DNA of 64,000 nt from an uncultured Eubacteriales bacterium (GCA_902475435.1 CABRZL010000001.1:62001-126000); one strand, 5' to 3'; positions 1 through 8,839 are shown, counted from the stretch's first letter. The notes: generated by a model not told the origin, from the letters alone. Program-made: numbers and translations.

Positions 1-15
1 CCTCTTATATTTTAC

Positions 16-57
16 AAAAGACCAGCCCCGGACAAAAGCGTCCGGGGCTGGTCTTTT
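16..57 (-). terminator. rpoD intrinsic terminator
   Basis: A perfect 18-bp stem (16-33 with 40-57) closes a 6-nt loop just past the rpoD stop. On the minus strand the stem ends in CTTTT, so the U-run lies mostly inside the stem. Confidence 0.85.
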
Positions 58-72
58 GACTACAACAACATG

Positions 73-1188
73 TCAACAGTAAAAATCCTTAATTTTTTTC
101 GCTCGACTTGGATGACGCAGCTTTCGAATCGCTTTATTTTCAATTTGGCGAATCCGTTCCCGCGTAACGCCAAAGATTTGGCCCACTTCCTCCAAGGTAT
201 GGGTTCTGCCATCGAACATGCCGAATCGCATCCGAAGCACATCCGCTTCCCGTTCTGTCAGCGTTTGCAGAATCTCATCCAACGCCTCCGCCAAAAGCGT
301 ATTGGACGTGGCATCGGCTGGTCCAGGCGTATTGTCATCCTCTACAAAGGAACCAATGGTGGTATCCTCTTCATCCCCCACCGGGGTGTCCAGGGACAGC
401 GTATCGGCAGAGGTTCGGGTGGCCTCAATCACTTTTTCAATCGGAATGTGCAGATCTTCAGAGATCTCCTCCATGGTGGGTTCCCGGCCCAGCTCCTGCA
501 CCAGCTTCCGGTTACAGCGGGTGACCTTATTGATGACCTCCACCATATGTACCGGAACGCGAATGGTTCTGGCCTGATCGGCAATTGCTCGGGTAATCGC
601 CTGGCGAATCCACCAAGTGGCATATGTTGAAAACTTGTTTCCCTTGGTATAATCGAATTTATCTACAGCACGGATTAACCCGGTGTTTCCCTCCTGAATT
701 AAATCTAAAATATGAAGCCCTCGGCCGGAATATTTCTTTGCAATGGACACCACCAACCGCAGATTGGCTTCTGTAAGCTTGTCCTTTGCGTATTTATCGC
801 CCTGAGCCACACGAGCTGCCAGCTCCTGCTCTTCTTCCGGCGTTAACAGGCGAATTTGTCCGATCTCTTTCAGGTACATTCGCACGGGATCATCCAGATT
901 ATACTCTGCCGCCAGTTCTACTGGATCGACCAGTTCCTCTTCCTCTTCTACTGGGGAGTCGTCCGCAGGATCCAGTTCCAGCTCTGCACCGACAATCTGA
1001 ATGCCGAGGCTTTCAATTGTGTCATAGATATGTTCAATCTGCTCAGCATCAATGTCCAATTTTTCTAAAACGCTGAGAATCTCAGAGGACTGTAATACAC
1101 CGGCCTTTTGTCCTTTTGCCAAAAGCGTTAAAACCGGCGCCTTGGCCTCTTCACTTAATTTTGCTGTGGCATTATTTGCGCTTGCCAT
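73..1188 (-). CDS. rpoD: RNA polymerase primary sigma factor (RpoD/SigA)
   Basis: Housekeeping sigma-70 factor, 371 aa. An acidic region 1.1-type N-terminus (about residues 1-95, with a run of Glu near 85) precedes region 1.2 ([12 protein letters not shown]). Region 2 has the core-binding and -10 recognition segment ([14 protein letters not shown]), and region 4.2 carries the -35-binding helix-turn-helix ([20 protein letters not shown]). The ATG at 1188 follows an AAGGAAG Shine-Dalgarno. The gene has its own promoter and no dnaG next to it; the neighbour beyond the promoter is divergent tyrA, so the classical dnaG-rpoD arrangement is split here. The length is typical of the short Firmicutes form, which lacks the nonconserved insert of proteobacterial RpoD. 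Confidence 0.97.
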   Translation of the reverse strand: MASANNATAKLSEEAKAPVLTLLAKGQKAGVLQSSEILSVLEKLDIDAEQIEHIYDTIESLGIQIVGAELELDPADDSPVEEEEELVDPVELAAEYNLDDPVRMYLKEIGQIRLLTPEEEQELAARVAQGDKYAKDKLTEANLRLVVSIAKKYSGRGLHILDLIQEGNTGLIRAVDKFDYTKGNKFSTYATWWIRQAITRAIADQARTIRVPVHMVEVINKVTRCNRKLVQELGREPTMEEISEDLHIPIEKVIEATRTSADTLSLDTPVGDEEDTTIGSFVEDDNTPGPADATSNTLLAEALDEILQTLTEREADVLRMRFGMFDGRTHTLEEVGQIFGVTRERIRQIENKAIRKLRHPSRAKKIKDFYC

Positions 1189-1288
1189 ATTGCACTTCCT
1201 TTGATATAAGAGAAGTCCTTCTTAATCAGCCAAAAATCGATATCGTCAAATACGGCGCAGTATGCTGATTTTAAGTCAGGCAACTGTT

Positions 1289-1317
1289 ATAGTAACACAT
1301 TTCCAGAAAAATTGCAA
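1289..1317 (-). promoter_or_regulatory. Predicted sigma-A promoter of rpoD
   Basis: On the minus strand, TTGCAA (1317-1312), a 17-bp spacer and TACTAT (1294-1289). It leaves a 5' leader of about 95 nt before rpoD. Confidence 0.6.
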
Positions 1318-1342
1318 GTCTTTTTTTATTTTTCTGAAACTC

Positions 1343-1370
1343 TTGATTTCCTATGAATTCCTGCTATTCT
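1343..1370 (+). promoter_or_regulatory. Predicted promoter of tyrA
   Basis: TTGATT (1343-1348), a 16-bp spacer and TATTCT (1365-1370), with an extended -10 TGC immediately before the hexamer. Confidence 0.5.
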
Positions 1371-1421
1371 GGATATAAAGCCGGTAGCATTGCCGAGCAG
1401 TTTAACACGAGGTGATCACAT

Positions 1422-2279
1422 ATGATAATTGCAGTGGTAGGGATGGGTCTTATTGGCGGAAGCTTCTGCCGTGCATTGAAGCAATATACCTCCCACACCG
1501 TTTTAGGCTACACACGGAATCAAAAAACGGTTGCATTTGCCCGTTCGGTAGGGGCCATTGACCGACCGCTCACAGACCTCTCTGAACCAGACGTGGTTTT
1601 TGTCGCCCTGCCTCCGGAGGCTACCATGGAGTACCTTACAAGCCACGTTCAGGAATTTAAGCCCAATGCGATTGTCGCGGATATCTGCGGCGTCAAGCAG
1701 CCCATCATAGACGCGGCGGACCAGCTCTTCTACAACCATGGCATTCGTTATGTAGGCACGCACCCCATGGCCGGCAAAGAAGTGTCAGGCTTTGCAAACT
1801 CTGATGTGGATCTTTATAAAAACGCCAGCTATATTATCACTCCAACACCATTGACAGATCCCGATGCAGTGGAAACCCTGAAGTCTTTGGCTTCCGCCAT
1901 TGGGTTCACTCGCATTGAAATTACAGATCCAGCGCGCCATGATACCATTATCTCTTATACCTCTCAATTAGCTCATGTGGTATCCTCCGCCTACATTAAA
2001 AGCCCTACCTCCGCTATGACCCTCGGATTCACCGCCGGGAGCTTTCAGGATATGACGCGTGTGGCCAAGCTGGATCCTGATATGTGGACCAGTTTGTTCG
2101 CCTTAAATCGTGGACCCCTGCTGAAGGAAATTGACACATTGATCTTAAATCTCAAGGTTTTTCGGGACGCTCTGGCCGATCATGATCTGCCGAAAGTCCA
2201 TGATCTATTGCAGCAAGGCCGGCAACTGCGGGAAGAAATTTTGCTGCGGCAACATCAGCAGCACACTGGCAGCGACTAA
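1422..2279 (+). CDS. tyrA: Prephenate dehydrogenase (TyrA family)
   Basis: NAD(P)-dependent oxidative decarboxylation of prephenate to 4-hydroxyphenylpyruvate in tyrosine biosynthesis; cytoplasmic. The 285-aa protein opens with a Rossmann nucleotide-binding loop (GMGLIGGS, residues 7-14) and has the prephenate-binding GTHPMAGKE segment at about 112-120, followed by the all-helical dimerisation domain. No chorismate mutase or ACT domain is fused, so it is the monofunctional short form. The ATG at 1422 has an AGGTGA ribosome site. It stands alone rather than in an aro cluster. An arogenate dehydrogenase activity cannot be excluded from sequence. Confidence 0.9.
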   Translation: MIIAVVGMGLIGGSFCRALKQYTSHTVLGYTRNQKTVAFARSVGAIDRPLTDLSEPDVVFVALPPEATMEYLTSHVQEFKPNAIVADICGVKQPIIDAADQLFYNHGIRYVGTHPMAGKEVSGFANSDVDLYKNASYIITPTPLTDPDAVETLKSLASAIGFTRIEITDPARHDTIISYTSQLAHVVSSAYIKSPTSAMTLGFTAGSFQDMTRVAKLDPDMWTSLFALNRGPLLKEIDTLILNLKVFRDALADHDLPKVHDLLQQGRQLREEILLRQHQQHTGSD

Positions 2280-2322
2280 TCCGTTTCCGTATCTGTCCCT
2301 TTTCGTCCTACATGATGAAACT

Positions 2323-2380
2323 AAAAAACTACCATTTATTACTTTTTACACAGTGCAAACCGCACAATTTGTAGTTTTTT
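2323..2380. other. Inverted repeat with nested hairpin downstream of tyrA
   Basis: AAAAAACTAC (2323-2332) pairs perfectly with GTAGTTTTTT (2371-2380). A small GTGC/GCAC hairpin (2353-2365) is nested inside. The U-rich end suggests a weak tyrA terminator, but the long loop also fits a regulator site ahead of the next promoter. Confidence 0.35.
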
Positions 2381-2430
2381 AAACATTTCACAAGTTCAAA
2401 CATCTTGTTTTGTCTGTTTGTGCGGTAATA

Positions 2431-2459
2431 TTGACAGAAGTTATTTCATTTTGTATAGT
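2431..2459 (+). promoter_or_regulatory. Strong sigma-A promoter of the solute-binding protein gene
   Basis: Perfect TTGACA (2431-2436), a 17-bp spacer and TATAGT (2454-2459), about 45 bp before the start codon. Confidence 0.8.
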
Positions 2460-2507
2460 ATTGCCACTGGTATATTACCAGGATATTAAGGAAATGAGGT
2501 AACCCAC

Positions 2508-4310
2508 ATGAAGAAATCTTTATCTCTTCTTTTGGTGCTTGCCATGATGCTGACGTTGTTCAGTGCATGTGGCAACGCCTCCTCTTCTGCTGAGGCCGCA
2601 TCCTCTGCGCCTGCAGCCTCTGAGGAGTCCACAGCACCGGAAGCAACTACTGCGCCAGAAGAAACCGAATCGGAGGCTCCCGCTGATTCAGCGGTTGAAC
2701 CATCCTCCACAGAAGAGGGAACCGTTGCAGAAACGACCGGCGATCCGTTTGCTGCAATGGCTGAAGAGTACATCTCCTATCCGCTGGAAGGCGATAACAC
2801 CATTACAATGTGGTACTACATCCCCGGCTATCAGGATTTCATGGACTCCAACTACAGCTTCAATGCATTACCCACCGCCGAAGCGGCAACAGGCGTTAAA
2901 TTGGAGTTCACCGAAGTCAGCGACCAATCTGCAAATGAACTCTTCAACGTAATGGTCGCCGGCGGCGATATGCCCGACCTGATCCCCGCCATGGAATACT
3001 ACACCGGCGGTCTTACAAAAGCCTATGAGGACGGCATTATTGTAGACATCAACGAGTACATGGAAGAAAACATGCCCAACTATTTGGCTGTTCGCGATTG
3101 CCTAGCTGAATCTACCGTCAAGGCAACCCTGACCGAGGGCATGACTCTGGCTTTCTACCAGATCAAGGACGGCACTTATTCCGGAAACGGCTTTGTTTCC
3201 CGTGCCGACTGGATTGAAGAGCAGGGTGTTGAATTCTCCGGCAACGTTATTTCTCTGGATGAGTTCACCGAATACCTACGCACCATCCACGACGCCTATC
3301 AGTGCTCCAACACCATTTACATGTATGATGGAACCGTAGGTCTGGAAGCCGCTTTTGACACAGAGATCCCTGTGCTGCAGGGAGACGGTTTTATGACCAT
3401 GGTTACCTCCGCAATCTTCCGGAAGGGTGACGAAGTCATGTCCGGCTGGACAACCGACGGCTATCGCGAATACTTGGAATGGGTTCTGCAGATGTTTGAC
3501 GAAGGCATTATGGCTCGCGACTTCCTGTCCCTGGACACCGACCGCATGGTCACCAACACTTTGCAGGCCAGCGGCGCCATCGGCGTATGGCAGTCCAACG
3601 CCGACAAGATTACCGAAATTGTGGACACCTATGGTGCGGAATATCCGGACTTAGCTGTCACCGCCATCCCCCGTGTGGCACAGGATCCCAACGCACAATA
3701 TGTCTGGAACGACGAGGTTGCCCTGGTCTCCACCATGTCTGGTTTCTCTCTGTCCTCCTCCTGCGATAATCCCGAACTGGTTTGCCAGTGGGAGAACTAC
3801 TTCTGGACCACTGACGGTTATTATCTTGCCAACTACGGCACCGAGGGTGAGAGTTACCATATGGACGGCGATACCCCTGTGTTTGACTGGGATCAGCCTG
3901 TCACCGTAACCGGCCGCAATGCGCCGAATGCTGAGATGGCACAGCAGCTGTTCACCATGCTGCGTTTTGCCAGCTTCTATGTGGACAATGATATGCTGCT
4001 TCCCACCTTCCCCCAGACCGGTCTTGACGCTGTCGAACTGTGGACCATCGACGGTTCCACGGACGACCGTTATTTCCCCTCTGCTGTGAAGAACACCCTG
4101 ACCTCTGATGAAACTCTGGAAATTGCGGAATATGAATCCGACTTCCTCACCTATGCATCTGAGACGTGCCTGAAGTTCCTGGATGGTTCTCTGGAGCTTA
4201 ATGATGAAAACTGGGATGAGTATGTTTCCACTTGCGAGAGCATGGGTTTGCCTGAGATCGTAGCCGTTTATCAGAACGCTTACGATGAATATCTGTCCGG
4301 CGAACGCTGA
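2508..4310 (+). CDS. Extracellular solute-binding lipoprotein (family 1 type)
   Basis: Probable carbohydrate-type ABC importer substrate-binding protein, 600 aa. It has a lipoprotein signal peptide (MKK..., hydrophobic core, lipobox LFSAC with Cys21 as the lipidated residue). A Ser/Ala/Glu/Pro-rich linker covers roughly residues 22-85, and a large two-lobed SBP domain begins near the MWYYIPGY segment. The size and aromatic-rich mature domain resemble the LplA/YtcQ-like group that binds oligosaccharides. No permease or ATPase gene adjoins it, so its transporter partners must be encoded elsewhere. It has its own strong promoter and a terminator directly behind. Ligand unknown. Confidence 0.8.
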   Translation: MKKSLSLLLVLAMMLTLFSACGNASSSAEAASSAPAASEESTAPEATTAPEETESEAPADSAVEPSSTEEGTVAETTGDPFAAMAEEYISYPLEGDNTITMWYYIPGYQDFMDSNYSFNALPTAEAATGVKLEFTEVSDQSANELFNVMVAGGDMPDLIPAMEYYTGGLTKAYEDGIIVDINEYMEENMPNYLAVRDCLAESTVKATLTEGMTLAFYQIKDGTYSGNGFVSRADWIEEQGVEFSGNVISLDEFTEYLRTIHDAYQCSNTIYMYDGTVGLEAAFDTEIPVLQGDGFMTMVTSAIFRKGDEVMSGWTTDGYREYLEWVLQMFDEGIMARDFLSLDTDRMVTNTLQASGAIGVWQSNADKITEIVDTYGAEYPDLAVTAIPRVAQDPNAQYVWNDEVALVSTMSGFSLSSSCDNPELVCQWENYFWTTDGYYLANYGTEGESYHMDGDTPVFDWDQPVTVTGRNAPNAEMAQQLFTMLRFASFYVDNDMLLPTFPQTGLDAVELWTIDGSTDDRYFPSAVKNTLTSDETLEIAEYESDFLTYASETCLKFLDGSLELNDENWDEYVSTCESMGLPEIVAVYQNAYDEYLSGER

Positions 4311-4329
4311 TCTTTCTTTTCAACGATTT

Positions 4330-4361
4330 GGACCGCTCTTTTGGGGAGCGGTCCTCTTTTT
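4330..4361 (+). terminator. Terminator of the solute-binding protein gene
   Basis: A 9-bp GC-rich stem (GGACCGCTC with GAGCGGTCC, 4330-4338/4346-4354) is followed by a T-run to 4361. Confidence 0.85.
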
Positions 4362-4398
4362 ATATGGCAGAACTTTTTCAAACGCTTCTTTGCATGTC

Positions 4399-4430
4399 AA
4401 GGCGGGACACAGTACACTGTGTCCCGCCTT
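4399..4430 (-). terminator. Hairpin terminator between convergent genes (icd side)
   Basis: Perfect 15-bp inverted repeat (4399-4413/4416-4430) placed 6 bp past the icd stop, between two convergent genes. It lacks a long U-run on either strand. Confidence 0.6.
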
Positions 4431-4435
4431 GCTGC

Positions 4436-5650
4436 TCATACATTTTCGTAACACGCCCGCAGTCTCATTCCAATGGAATCTATAAACGCAGACGAGGTAA
4501 CCTTTTTCGCGCTCCCTTTTTCCCATAGCTGGCACAAGTCTCCAGTCATGACGCCCGATCGAATCACGTCCAAACTACACTGTTCCAGACGATCAGCAAA
4601 GGTTACAAGCGCTGTCAGTCCATCCTTTTCTCCACGTTTTCTCAGCGCCCCGCTCCATGCGAAAATCGTGGCAATGGGATTCGTAGAAGTCTCCTCGCCT
4701 TTTAAATACCGGTAGTAGTGTCGGGTCACCGTACCGTGAGCCGCCTCGTATTCATAATTCCCTTCGGGAGACACCAACACAGACGTCATCATGGCCAGCG
4801 AACCAAACGCCGTGGAAACCATGTCGCTCATCACATCGCCGTCATAGTTCTTCAGCGCCCAGATAAAGCCTCCCTCTGATCGAATAACACGAGCCACTGC
4901 ATCATCAATCAGTGTATAGAAATAAGTAAGTCCCTTCTGAGCAAACTGCTCTTTATATTCCGCTATATAAATGCGCTGAAACGTGTCTCGAAAGGTGCCG
5001 TCATACTGTTTTGCAATGGTATCCTTTGCCGAAAACCATAGATCCTGCTCCGTGGCCAAGGCATAGGAAAAGCAGCTGCGAGCAAAGGATTCTATGGAAG
5101 AATCCTTATTATATTGTCCCGTCAATATGCCGCCGCATTCAAAATCATAGATCGTTTTCCGGCTCACAGATCCGGTCTTGTCGGTAAATACCAGCTCTGC
5201 TTTTCCCTCCGGCACCCGCATTTCTGCAGCCTTATACACATCCCCATAGGCATGTCTTGCTATGGTAATCGGTTTTTTCCAAGTCCGCACTACCGGGGAG
5301 ATTCCTTCTACCAGAATGGGGGTCCGAAACACCGTGCCATCCAGAATCGCGCGAATGGTACCGTTGGGGCTTTTCCACATCTCGTGGAGATGATATTCGC
5401 TCATACGAGCCGTATTGGGAGTGATCGTAGCACATTTAACGCCTACTCCATATTTTCGATTGGCTTCCGCCGCCTCTACTGTTACCCGATCTTCAGTCGC
5501 ATCCCGATTTGGCAGTCCCAAATCGTAATATTCCGTTTTTAGATCCACAAACGGCGTAATCAATTTTTCTTTGATCTCCCGCCACAGGACCCGCGTCATC
5601 TCATCGCCGTCCATTTCCACCAGCGGCGTTGTCATTTTAATTTTTTCCAC
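4436..5650 (-). CDS. icd: NADP-dependent isocitrate dehydrogenase, eukaryote-like dimeric type
   Basis: Oxidative decarboxylation of isocitrate to 2-oxoglutarate, supplying NADPH and the glutamate skeleton. About 404 aa. The N-terminal TPLVEMDGDEMTRVLW segment, SPNGTIRAILDGTVFRTPI (substrate serine region) and the EAAHGTVTRHYY stretch identify the type II (eukaryote-like) homodimeric NADP enzyme, not the E. coli-type Icd. A GTG at 5650 is preferred because GAGGG lies 9 nt upstream and gives the family-typical MEKIKM start; the ATG at 5659 has no spacing from that SD. Monocistronic: citrate synthase and aconitase are not in the window. Confidence 0.93.
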   Translation of the reverse strand: MEKIKMTTPLVEMDGDEMTRVLWREIKEKLITPFVDLKTEYYDLGLPNRDATEDRVTVEAAEANRKYGVGVKCATITPNTARMSEYHLHEMWKSPNGTIRAILDGTVFRTPILVEGISPVVRTWKKPITIARHAYGDVYKAAEMRVPEGKAELVFTDKTGSVSRKTIYDFECGGILTGQYNKDSSIESFARSCFSYALATEQDLWFSAKDTIAKQYDGTFRDTFQRIYIAEYKEQFAQKGLTYFYTLIDDAVARVIRSEGGFIWALKNYDGDVMSDMVSTAFGSLAMMTSVLVSPEGNYEYEAAHGTVTRHYYRYLKGEETSTNPIATIFAWSGALRKRGEKDGLTALVTFADRLEQCSLDVIRSGVMTGDLCQLWEKGSAKKVTSSAFIDSIGMRLRACYENV

Positions 5651-5974
5651 CAGCACCATCCCTCATCTTTTTTCTGTATTATAGCGGATTTCAGTTGGAA
5701 TTAACATTGTCTATTTTCACAAAGACCAAACGTATCTTTTCATTTTTCCAGGCAAGTTCCACGGCTGTTCTTCCGGGAATTGTATCGTTCTGTTTTGTCA
5801 TATCTTTGCTATCGGCAAAACATAGAGTATTCCATTTCCCCTCAGTCCGCTTCCCTGTTGTGCCTGTACTTGTCCTATTGTGAAACCAATTTGCATCCCT
5901 TGAAGCCTGATTTTTCAACTCTTGTTGTGTAAAGCCACCGTTTTCGCCTTGACGCATCATGTTTCAGTCGCTAG

Positions 5975-6056
5975 TTATCCACAATATCGCTGTCCTATAC
6001 ACATTCTGCACGGAGTTTTCCACAAAATTTCCTGAGTTTACACAGGCTTTTCCACT
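5975..6056 (+). promoter_or_regulatory. Phased array of DnaA-box-like sites
   Basis: One perfect DnaA box TTATCCACA (5975-5983) is followed by CTATACACA (5995), TTTTCCACA (6016), GTTTACACA (6036) and TTTTCCACT (6048), all in the same orientation. The first four start 20, 21 and 20 bp apart, i.e. two helical turns. The array ends at the -35 of the next promoter. DnaA binding is inferred from the consensus TTATNCACA. Confidence 0.5.
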
Positions 6057-6084
6057 TCAAAACCTGCGATATGGCTGATATAAT
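6056..6084 (+). promoter_or_regulatory. Extended -10 promoter
   Basis: TTCAAA (6056-6061), a 17-bp spacer and TATAAT (6079-6084) with TGA just before the hexamer (extended -10). The last DnaA-like site overlaps the -35. Confidence 0.65.
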
Positions 6085-6120
6085 GGTTTCCATAACGCGG
6101 AAACACGGGAGGCACATCTC

Positions 6121-6930
6121 ATGAAAAAAAGATTTTCCATAGCATATTTTATCACCCTGCTTTTTGCACTGTTGGCCGCAGGATTTCGGCTCTGGAGTCT
6201 ATTGGCAGCGGTGGATGAACAAGGGCTTCCCGTAACACACCTTTCCACCACTCTTCTGATTGCAGCTTCGGCTTTGTTCCTGCTGCTGGCACTTTTCCTT
6301 TCGTTTCACTCCCCAGGCCGCAGCGGCAGATATCAGGTTCTGACTTACGGAACCGGCGGATTCCTTTGCAGTATGACTGCTTCTATTTTCATTCTTGTGG
6401 GTTCCTGCGTAGAATTTGGAGAAGCTCTGCTCTCCGGTCCCAGTTTTACTGCTCCGATCATATGTCTGTTCGGCTTGTTGGGAGGCATCTGCTGTGGTTT
6501 GACCGCATGGCTTCGTCGTTCATCCGTTCGCCGTTCCCCTGTTGCTGAGCTTGTGCCGATTGTTTATCTGCTGATCAAATTAGTTCTGAATTTTAAAACC
6601 TGGAGCACGGATCCCATTATTTCAGATTACTGCGTCATTCTTTTTGCTCTGATTTTTTCACTTTTGGCTTTTTATTATGGCGCCGGCTTCGTTTTTAATC
6701 AGGGAAAACCCCGTCGCACGCTGTTTAGCGCTATGAATGCCGTATTTTTTTGTGCTGCCGCTATCATGGACGGCATCATTGATTTGAGTCCGTCCACCGT
6801 GATCACCTATGCAGGATTTTTATTGTGGCAATGTCCAGTTATTTGGGATCTGCTGGCACCCGGAGGTACAGATTTTGTCTCCCCAAAGGCGAAGCGCGCC
6901 ATGAGTCGCGGCTCACAAAAGCAACCGTAA
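6121..6930 (+). CDS. Multi-pass membrane protein of unknown function
   Basis: I do not recognise this 269-aa protein. It is mostly hydrophobic, with about seven predicted membrane segments: first helix near residues 7-30, others near 40-60, 75-95, 105-127 and three in the C-terminal half. A basic loop (LRRSSVRRSP) sits mid-protein and the tail is Lys/Arg-rich (SPKAKRAMSRGSQKQ), suggesting a cytoplasmic C-terminus. It is flanked by its own promoter and terminator, hence monocistronic, and lies directly upstream of the heat-shock operon. There are no catalytic motifs I can point to. Confidence 0.7.
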   Translation: MKKRFSIAYFITLLFALLAAGFRLWSLLAAVDEQGLPVTHLSTTLLIAASALFLLLALFLSFHSPGRSGRYQVLTYGTGGFLCSMTASIFILVGSCVEFGEALLSGPSFTAPIICLFGLLGGICCGLTAWLRRSSVRRSPVAELVPIVYLLIKLVLNFKTWSTDPIISDYCVILFALIFSLLAFYYGAGFVFNQGKPRRTLFSAMNAVFFCAAAIMDGIIDLSPSTVITYAGFLLWQCPVIWDLLAPGGTDFVSPKAKRAMSRGSQKQP

Positions 6931-6942
6931 TCTTACGCATCA

Positions 6943-6977
6943 CCCCGTGTATAGATTGTACACGGGGCTCATTTTTT
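6943..6977 (+). terminator. Intrinsic terminator
   Basis: 9-bp stem CCCCGTGTA/TACACGGGG (6943-6951/6959-6967) followed by a T-rich run to about 6977. Confidence 0.85.
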
Positions 6978-7017
6978 TCCTTTGAAAAAATGTTTCAAAA
7001 TTATTCACAAAGTTCTA

Positions 7018-7046
7018 TTGACAATACAGGGAAGTAGTGGTACATT
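7018..7046 (+). promoter_or_regulatory. Heat-shock operon promoter
   Basis: TTGACA (7018-7023), a 17-bp spacer and TACATT (7041-7046); sigma-A type. The CIRCE operator begins 4 bp after the -10. Confidence 0.85.
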
Positions 7047-7050
7047 TAAA

Positions 7051-7077
7051 TTAGCACTCAGAGAGATCGAGTGCTAA
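7051..7077 (+). promoter_or_regulatory. CIRCE operator (HrcA binding site)
   Basis: Perfect match to the CIRCE consensus: TTAGCACTC (7051-7059), 9-nt spacer, GAGTGCTAA (7069-7077). It overlaps the expected transcription start, so HrcA would block initiation, giving autoregulated class I heat-shock control of the operon. Confidence 0.97.
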
Positions 7078-7095
7078 ATCAAGGAGGCATGCAAT

Positions 7096-8172
7096 GTGGA
7101 TCTTACAGAGCGGCAAAAAAAAATACTCCGCGCTGTGGTGGACAGTTATGTAGCAACGGCGGAACCAGTCGGTTCCAAATCCATCGCTGCACAGCCAGAT
7201 ATGCATTATTCCTCCGCCACAATCCGCAATGAAATGGCTTATCTCACAGAACAGGGCCTCTTGGAGCAGCCTCACACTTCTGCCGGCCGTATTCCTTCTC
7301 CTGCTGGTTATCGGCTGTACATCGACGAGCTTATGCAGGACTACCGTCTCAGCCGGGACGAAACGCAAAGCCTAAGTCAGGTGATGACCGATAAGTTAGA
7401 AGAATTTGACAAAGCCATTGCCCAAGTGGGTCAGCTCATTTCTAAGTTGACAAATCTGCCGGCCTACGCTGTAGCTACCAAGAGCCGGGCCGTTACTGTC
7501 CAACGGTTTGAACTCATTCAAACCGCCCCATATACCTTTATTTTGGTATTGCTTATGAGCACAGAAGCAGTTCACAACAAACTGATTAAACTGCCGGTAA
7601 ATGTAGATTCACAGGATCTGAAGAGTCTTGTAGCGATGCTTAACACATCGCTTACCGATCTGTCGCATGAAGAAATCACGCCACAGGTCTTGAACAAGAT
7701 TCAGAGAAACGCCGGATCTGCTGCAAACTTGGTATCTGTAATTGTAGAGTTTACCATGAAAACGCTGGCAGATGAGCAGAAAAACGAAGTGTTCGTCACA
7801 GGCCAAACCAAACTTTTGGGACAGCCGGAATATCAGGACATCGGAAAAGCAACGGAACTAATCTCTCATCTGGATGAAGAAGTAATCTCTACAATACCGG
7901 TCCCAGATGCAGATTCCAATGTCAAGATTTTAGTAGGGCCTGAAAATGTATCGCAGGCATTGAAGGAAACCAGCGTCGTCATGGCCCGATATGATTTGGG
8001 TGACGGTATGCAGGGTATGCTGGGCGTGGTAGGTCCCACTCGTATGGACTATGCGCAGGTAGCTGCAAGACTTTCATATTTTGCCGAAGGTTTGGGCAAG
8101 ATGTTCTCAAAAGCACTTCCCCCCTCATCCCCGGCTCCGGACACTCCCGACACCCAAAAACAGGAGGATTGA
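7096..8172 (+). CDS. hrcA: Heat-inducible transcription repressor HrcA
   Basis: Represses the operon by binding CIRCE; its activity normally depends on the GroE chaperonin. The 358-aa protein begins with a winged-helix DNA-binding domain (LTERQKKILRAVVDSYVATAEPVGSK, in two parts, then SSATIRNEMAYLTEQGLL), followed by the GAF-like and dimerisation region. The GTG at 7096 is 8 nt from AAGGAGG; an out-of-frame ATG overlaps it by two bases and should not be used. First gene of hrcA-grpE-dnaK-dnaJ. The C-terminus has a Pro/Ser-rich tail. Confidence 0.97.
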   Translation: MDLTERQKKILRAVVDSYVATAEPVGSKSIAAQPDMHYSSATIRNEMAYLTEQGLLEQPHTSAGRIPSPAGYRLYIDELMQDYRLSRDETQSLSQVMTDKLEEFDKAIAQVGQLISKLTNLPAYAVATKSRAVTVQRFELIQTAPYTFILVLLMSTEAVHNKLIKLPVNVDSQDLKSLVAMLNTSLTDLSHEEITPQVLNKIQRNAGSAANLVSVIVEFTMKTLADEQKNEVFVTGQTKLLGQPEYQDIGKATELISHLDEEVISTIPVPDADSNVKILVGPENVSQALKETSVVMARYDLGDGMQGMLGVVGPTRMDYAQVAARLSYFAEGLGKMFSKALPPSSPAPDTPDTQKQED

Positions 8173-8178
8173 TTCCAT

Positions 8179-8790
8179 ATGGATGAAAATTTAAAAAAGC
8201 CACAGGAGGCAGAGCTCCCTGCAGAAGAAACCAACAACACAGAGGAACCTGCTCCTACCGAAAAAACTGACGCCGCAGAGGAAACGGTAGTATCCCCCGA
8301 CAAAACATCATCGGATACTGATGAAGCCTCTAAAAACGAGGATCAAAAACCTGATCCGCTACAGGAGGCTCAGGCAAAGCTCCAGCAAGAGCATGATCAG
8401 TATCTCCGTCTTGCCGCTGAATATGACAATTTCCGCAAGCGTTCACAAAAGGAAAAAGATAATCTCTATCGAAACGCAAAAGCAGATACCATCGAAAAGT
8501 TTTTGCCTGTATTTGACAATCTATGCCGCGCCATGGAGCAGGAAACAACTGATCTGGCATACAAAAAAGGCGTTGAAATGACGATGACCGGTTTCATGGA
8601 GATTCTGAAAAAACTGGACGTCACCATTTACGGCGAGCCAGGCGACATATTCTCCCCTGAACTTCACAATGCTGTGATGCACATAGAGGATGACAATTAT
8701 AAAGAAGGACAAATCGTTCAGGTTTTCCAAAAAGGATTTAAGCTGGGCGATAAGGTTATCCGGTTTGCCATGGTTCAAACGGCAAACTAA
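8179..8790 (+). CDS. grpE: Nucleotide exchange factor GrpE
   Basis: Releases ADP from DnaK in the chaperone cycle. The 203-aa protein has an acidic disordered N-terminus (about residues 1-65, rich in Glu, Thr, Ala and Asp). It is followed by the long dimerising coiled coil (LAAEYDNFRKRSQKEKD) and the C-terminal beta domain with the conserved HNAVMH...VVQVFQKGF-like region. Starts 6 bp after hrcA with AGGAGG as the ribosome site. Confidence 0.96.
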   Translation: MDENLKKPQEAELPAEETNNTEEPAPTEKTDAAEETVVSPDKTSSDTDEASKNEDQKPDPLQEAQAKLQQEHDQYLRLAAEYDNFRKRSQKEKDNLYRNAKADTIEKFLPVFDNLCRAMEQETTDLAYKKGVEMTMTGFMEILKKLDVTIYGEPGDIFSPELHNAVMHIEDDNYKEGQIVQVFQKGFKLGDKVIRFAMVQTAN

Positions 8791-8839
8791 GGATCATATA
8801 TAAATTTGTAAAATTGATTCATATAGGAGGAATTTTATT

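Larger units (their letters stand above)
5651..6120. other. Gene-poor 470-bp intergenic region
   Basis: AT-rich stretch between divergent icd and the membrane protein gene. It contains a TATAAT on the minus strand (5683-5678) that may serve icd, the DnaA-box-like array and the forward promoter described separately. An 89-codon minus-strand frame (5960-5691) lacks a ribosome site and I do not support it as a gene. Confidence 0.5.

Noticed and set aside
5691..5960. 89-codon minus-strand reading frame in the icd upstream region
   Set aside because: No ribosome site ahead of its ATG, no family resemblance, and it lies in a regulatory-looking intergenic stretch; possibly a decayed gene remnant at most.
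5975..6056. Calling the DnaA-box array oriC
   Set aside because: No dnaA/dnaN next to it and no demonstrated unwinding element; kept only as a candidate DnaA-binding region.
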